From positions 1 to 34,261 of the forward strand of contig JAUNCR010000013.1 in NCBI GenBank assembly GCA_030526505.1: a DNA stretch of 34,261 nucleotides, written 5' to 3'. This DNA is from Spirochaetales bacterium (GTDB lineage: Bacteria; Spirochaetota; Spirochaetia; Treponematales; Treponemataceae). The translations under genes and the position numbers were made by a program. The notes beneath the pieces were generated by a model. It was not told the DNA's origin and ran no database searches. It saw only the letters and a list, made by a program, of their open reading frames with translations. Of this stretch, positions 32,001-34,261 are shown in pieces; position 1 is the stretch's first letter, and the number at the start of each line of letters is the position of its first letter.

Positions 32001-34261
32001 ACGCTGCAGCAGTTCCTCTCGTAAATCTCCCTGCACGCATCACAAATATTGCAGTGGCAGCAGATGTTAAGGGAAAGACAGCAGCCGCAGTAGGAACCTT
32101 CAATGTTGTTCGCCAGCATGAAGTTGTAGATAATGAACCTGCCATTTACTGGCAGAGCGAAGGAAAGACTCGCTACGATGAAGAACTTAAGGCTTATGTA
32201 CTTAACGACGGATCGGCTCTTGTTGGATACTGCAATGTTCCAGGTCCTGTAACAGCAAAGGTTCGCGGTGATACTCCAGGCCTCAATGTAACTTCAGAAG
32301 GAAATGTCATCAGGCTTACAGCTACAAGCGACGGAACTTTCCGCGGTGTAAGCGTTCGTGTTACTGGAACTGACGGCGGTTCATACCTTGCTCCGGATGT
32401 TACTCTCGTTGTTGATACTGCAAAGCCAGCAGTGAACATGAACAGTCCTAAGGTAATGTCATTCGTAAAGGATTCCTTCATCATTTCCGGTACTGCAACT
32501 GACGGTAACGGCATTTCAAAGGTTGAATACTCGATTGCAGACGACAAGGCAGATGTTCGCGAAAAGGACGGATCTTTGGTTGCTTCTGGAAAGGCCGAAT
32601 GGAAGAATGTTGCTTTCACAAAGGCCGGCGAATTCTGGGTAAATGTATCTTTGAAGGATGCTCCAGACGGATACATTCCATTCTCATTCCGCGTAACAGA
32701 TACAGTTGGAAAAACAACATATGTTAACAGCGTCCTCCACAAGGATGTTACACCTCCAGAAGTTAAGGTTATCCTTCCTGAAGACGAAGCCATCGTTAAC
32801 GGTGAAAATACAATCGTATTCTCTGTTACTGATGCAGGAAGAACTAACAAGGTTACATATACAAGTGCCAGCGGAAAGACAAAGCTTCCTTACGAAATGT
32901 CTGTTCGCGCTGCTGATGTTCCTGTAAAGAAGGTAACTGATGCAGAAGGAAACGAAACTGTTGCATCTGAAAGGACAGATCCTCTCAGAACAATCAACAA
33001 CAAGCTTCCTAACATGAGGGTAGGTACGGTTGATGCACCTATCGACAACAACATGTCATTCACATTCACAGATGACAACGGAAACGAAACTGTAATCAAC
33101 AAGTGGAACTTCAAGGTAGATGAAAAGAGCGACAAGCCTGTTACAGAAATCCACCTCCCAGAAGAAATGCAGGTTGTTACAACAGACTTCACAATTTCCG
33201 GTGTAGTTTACGATGATGATGGCAAATGCAAGATCTTCTATAAGATTGATAACGATGAATACAAGCAGTACATCGCAGAAGATGGAAGCGAATATTCATC
33301 AAGCTATAAGTTTGACATTCCACTCCTTTCACTCAAGGACAATGAGCATACAATCACAGCCTATGCAATTGATGTAAACGGTGTTAAGGGTGATGAAGTT
33401 AAGCGTGTATTCCGTGTATCTCTTGAAGAACCAAAGGGTGGAATGACATCTCCTGAAATTGAAAAGACAGTTAAGGGAACAGTTACACTCAAGGGTTGGG
33501 CAAGCGATAAGAACGACATCGGTCTTGTTCAGATTTCCGTAGACAACGGTGCAACATTCAACGATGCAAAGGGAACAACAGAATGGACATACACATTCAA
33601 CACAGCTGTCGTTCAGGACGGAACTCATGTAGTATTCATCCGCATCTACGATAAGTACGGCATCAGCGCCCTCTACTCATCTTTGATCAACATCGATAAT
33701 ACTGCTCCTAACTTGAGGCTTGAACTTCCTCTTGACGACTCGAAGGTTTCAAGAAGAATCTTCATGTCAGGACAGACAACAGATAACATTGAACTTACAA
33801 GCCTCTTCCTTACAATCCGCAGTCTTGAAGGCAAAGCTATTCCAGACCGCCTTGCAAAGAGGGAACTTGTTCCTGAAGAGATCATCACTCAGGTAATCGA
33901 CATTGCAGAACTCAACAACGGATTCTACAACATCGAACTTACCGGTACTGATGCTGCAGGAAACATCAGCCGTGTAAGCCGCAACATCGAAGTAGACAAG
34001 ACAAAGCCTCTTTCTAAGGTTGATGTCCTCTATCCACTTAACGGTGAACACTGCCACGGTCAGTTCAACATTTACGGTAGCACATATTCAGAAAAGGATG
34101 ACCCAATCGACCATGTTGACCTCTACATCGACCGTCGCAAGATGGAAGAACTTGGTGCAGCACAGGTTACAAAGAGCGGTTACTTCAAGTTCACTCTCAA
34201 CCACCTGATTACTCCTATCCTCATTGAAGACAAGGATGCAAACGGAAATGTAATCACATAT
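29054..34261 (+). CDS. Giant secreted Ig-like repeat protein (3' end outside window)
   Basis: The frame is open from ATG 29054 to the last base of the window, 1736 codons with no stop. The start follows ATGGGGTAAATT, and a signal peptide comes first (QRKVLAFLVAVALLPVSMFA, cut before AKK). The mature protein is a chain of beta-rich repeats of about 95-110 residues with a recurring Gly-x-x-x-Asp-x-x-Gly pattern, such as ELSGTVKDGNGINTLEYSLD, IISGTATDGNGISKVEYSI, TISGVVYDDDGKCKIFYKID and TLKGWASDKNDIGLVQISVD. Linkers of the type IDNTxPxI join them. This is typical of bacterial Ig-like or cadherin-like surface or periplasmic proteins; a binding or structural role is likely but unproven. Arginine is mostly CGC/CGT here, while neighbours use AGA/AGG. 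The C-terminus is not seen. Confidence 0.85.
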   Translation, partial: MQRKVLAFLVAVALLPVSMFAAKKITSRSVGAENSWQQKFDINHETEHEAGKYNVLVTAEDKAGNTTIAGPFNIYIDPKSDLPVSGITNPVENMRVPGNLNIVGTCVDDDKVTEVWLILDGDEANPVKAEGTEFWSYFLDTTKLFEGPHTIEVYGIDNGNPDAYKDENGKVVEARVIPKKGERTKVTWQLDRRAPVIEVTNLTMGQLVSGKIELSGTVKDGNGINTLEYSLDGGKYYSFASIKEEKYKQRTEDGLTSEFKFNVSVNTKDFPDGVATCWFRARDNAGSVGNYAFLYFIDNTNPDIRIITPAKDEERNGVFTIAGYAKDINGIQKLSWQWGQESGDFELTPGNPYWVKEVNSIGKQKSEIFTITGTDTMGNTVSVKQAILLNQEADKPVVTIGYPGNGIEFEGEEGALFLRGIVTDDDGPVSVTYKVDNGEEKTIDCIGVFYAPIEGTFADGNHTVSVYGTDKYGVKGNVASTTFKSKGVAPTFGQPVYKAGGASVEFKDGLTVNPEADGIYEIPVSSTCGLSSAKFKMTWGKNGVIEGDAGLKGGEKGATIAVPLFGDALPWGVAKIEVEAKDIYERTTSFHSIVNIRDLTKMWTDTPGVYFTDSKILENGSVMALKDKPLTGYFAGGKISSVTLSPAQRGVDVSFKGNIITLASEIDTAEFKVQVTDASGAVYSSRPLKFVAPLEKLALTLDETDAYNADRGIPFEFETPETKLSISGKVTVPSASVRYRILSVAANMYNGVLLVDSARAPDTDWADVEVSKRGTWSISSLNFDSFAEGIAVVEVVAETADGQDAAQAVFVRKIPYAPEDDVVDGKGKKVAKAAPKMYWLSGRDNYGVCVYQGTLDNAFKYVRKENLSADEPAIVFTANTQDTPKPVKVASAPLNVQADAKVEVEFTNIDNEPYKSGMNVLMSRNAPKEEVHALAVTVKSNSLVKAVTYVIDGVAAPGGVVKQSGSVPVVLVSSDPETLENVYAAAVPLVNLPARITNIAVAADVKGKTAAAVGTFNVVRQHEVVDNEPAIYWQSEGKTRYDEELKAYVLNDGSALVGYCNVPGPVTAKVRGDTPGLNVTSEGNVIRLTATSDGTFRGVSVRVTGTDGGSYLAPDVTLVVDTAKPAVNMNSPKVMSFVKDSFIISGTATDGNGISKVEYSIADDKADVREKDGSLVASGKAEWKNVAFTKAGEFWVNVSLKDAPDGYIPFSFRVTDTVGKTTYVNSVLHKDVTPPEVKVILPEDEAIVNGENTIVFSVTDAGRTNKVTYTSASGKTKLPYEMSVRAADVPVKKVTDAEGNETVASERTDPLRTINNKLPNMRVGTVDAPIDNNMSFTFTDDNGNETVINKWNFKVDEKSDKPVTEIHLPEEMQVVTTDFTISGVVYDDDGKCKIFYKIDNDEYKQYIAEDGSEYSSSYKFDIPLLSLKDNEHTITAYAIDVNGVKGDEVKRVFRVSLEEPKGGMTSPEIEKTVKGTVTLKGWASDKNDIGLVQISVDNGATFNDAKGTTEWTYTFNTAVVQDGTHVVFIRIYDKYGISALYSSLINIDNTAPNLRLELPLDDSKVSRRIFMSGQTTDNIELTSLFLTIRSLEGKAIPDRLAKRELVPEEIITQVIDIAELNNGFYNIELTGTDAAGNISRVSRNIEVDKTKPLSKVDVLYPLNGEHCHGQFNIYGSTYSEKDDPIDHVDLYIDRRKMEELGAAQVTKSGYFKFTLNHLITPILIEDKDANGNVITY

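Noticed and set aside
29112-34208. Many frames of 60-218 codons opposite or out of phase within the giant gene, the longest on the minus strand at 32194-32850
   Set aside because: The continuous signal-peptide-led frame with repeat structure explains the region. The shadows lack ribosome sites and recognisable folds, and arise from its codon bias.

Overview
The window looks like chromosomal DNA of a host-associated spirochaete, most likely a Treponema. This is inferred from gene content, moderate G+C and the style of the secreted proteins; no rRNA or other phylogenetic marker is present. It is gene-dense, with almost every base coding except for three copies of one palindromic intergenic repeat and a few short promoter gaps. 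I saw no tRNA, rRNA, CRISPR, phage or transposase gene.

Left part (about 1-8700, minus strand). A seven-gene run, with junctions that overlap or nearly abut, reads leftward: M18 aminopeptidase, HAD phosphatase, membrane HD-GYP protein with a C-terminal receiver, hybrid histidine kinase with receiver and HPt, a duplicated DUF1538 membrane protein, a tandem PII-like protein, and a regulator-less biotin-protein ligase. A factor-independent terminator lies at the far left. The two signalling proteins form a plausible phosphorelay/c-di-GMP module. The DUF1538/PII-like pair looks like a nucleotide- or metabolite-gated membrane system.

Middle (about 8700-12620). A secreted esterase-like alpha/beta hydrolase and a small outer-membrane-type protein are transcribed divergently. 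Next come a divergent MTA/SAH-type nucleosidase and an SAH/MTA deaminase, which together could recycle S-adenosylhomocysteine. The nucleosidase has Asn where the catalytic Asp is expected.

Right-centre (12634-28075). This is a complete aryl polyene (APE) biosynthetic cluster, the type II PKS-like pathway for flexirubin/xanthomonadin-type outer-membrane pigments. Three genes run left (O-methyltransferase, half-ketosynthase ApeC, acyltransferase ApeD). The rest run right in the same order as the named proteobacterial genes: two carrier proteins (ApeE, ApeF), a membrane protein fused to the AMP ligase (ApeG-ApeH), dehydratase ApeI, ApeJ split into a glycosyltransferase and an acyltransferase, thioesterase ApeK, LolA-like ApeL, MMPL exporter ApeM, lipoprotein ApeN, ketosynthase ApeO, dehydratase ApeP, ketoreductase ApeQ and ketosynthase ApeR. 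A 119-aa unknown protein ends the operon. The expected chemistry is: the ligase loads an aromatic acid on a carrier; ketosynthase, reductase and dehydratase cycles build the polyene; the methyltransferase decorates the ring; the acyltransferases and glycosyltransferase attach the polyene to a lipid or sugar anchor; and ApeL/M/N move it to the outer membrane. The divergent promoter between the two arms carries a perfect 14-bp palindrome on the -10 box. No gene for making the aromatic starter is in the window.

Right end (28078-34261). A sirtuin gene converges on the APE operon. It is followed by the first 1736 codons of a giant secreted protein built of Ig-like repeats, which runs off the window and differs from its neighbours in arginine codon use.
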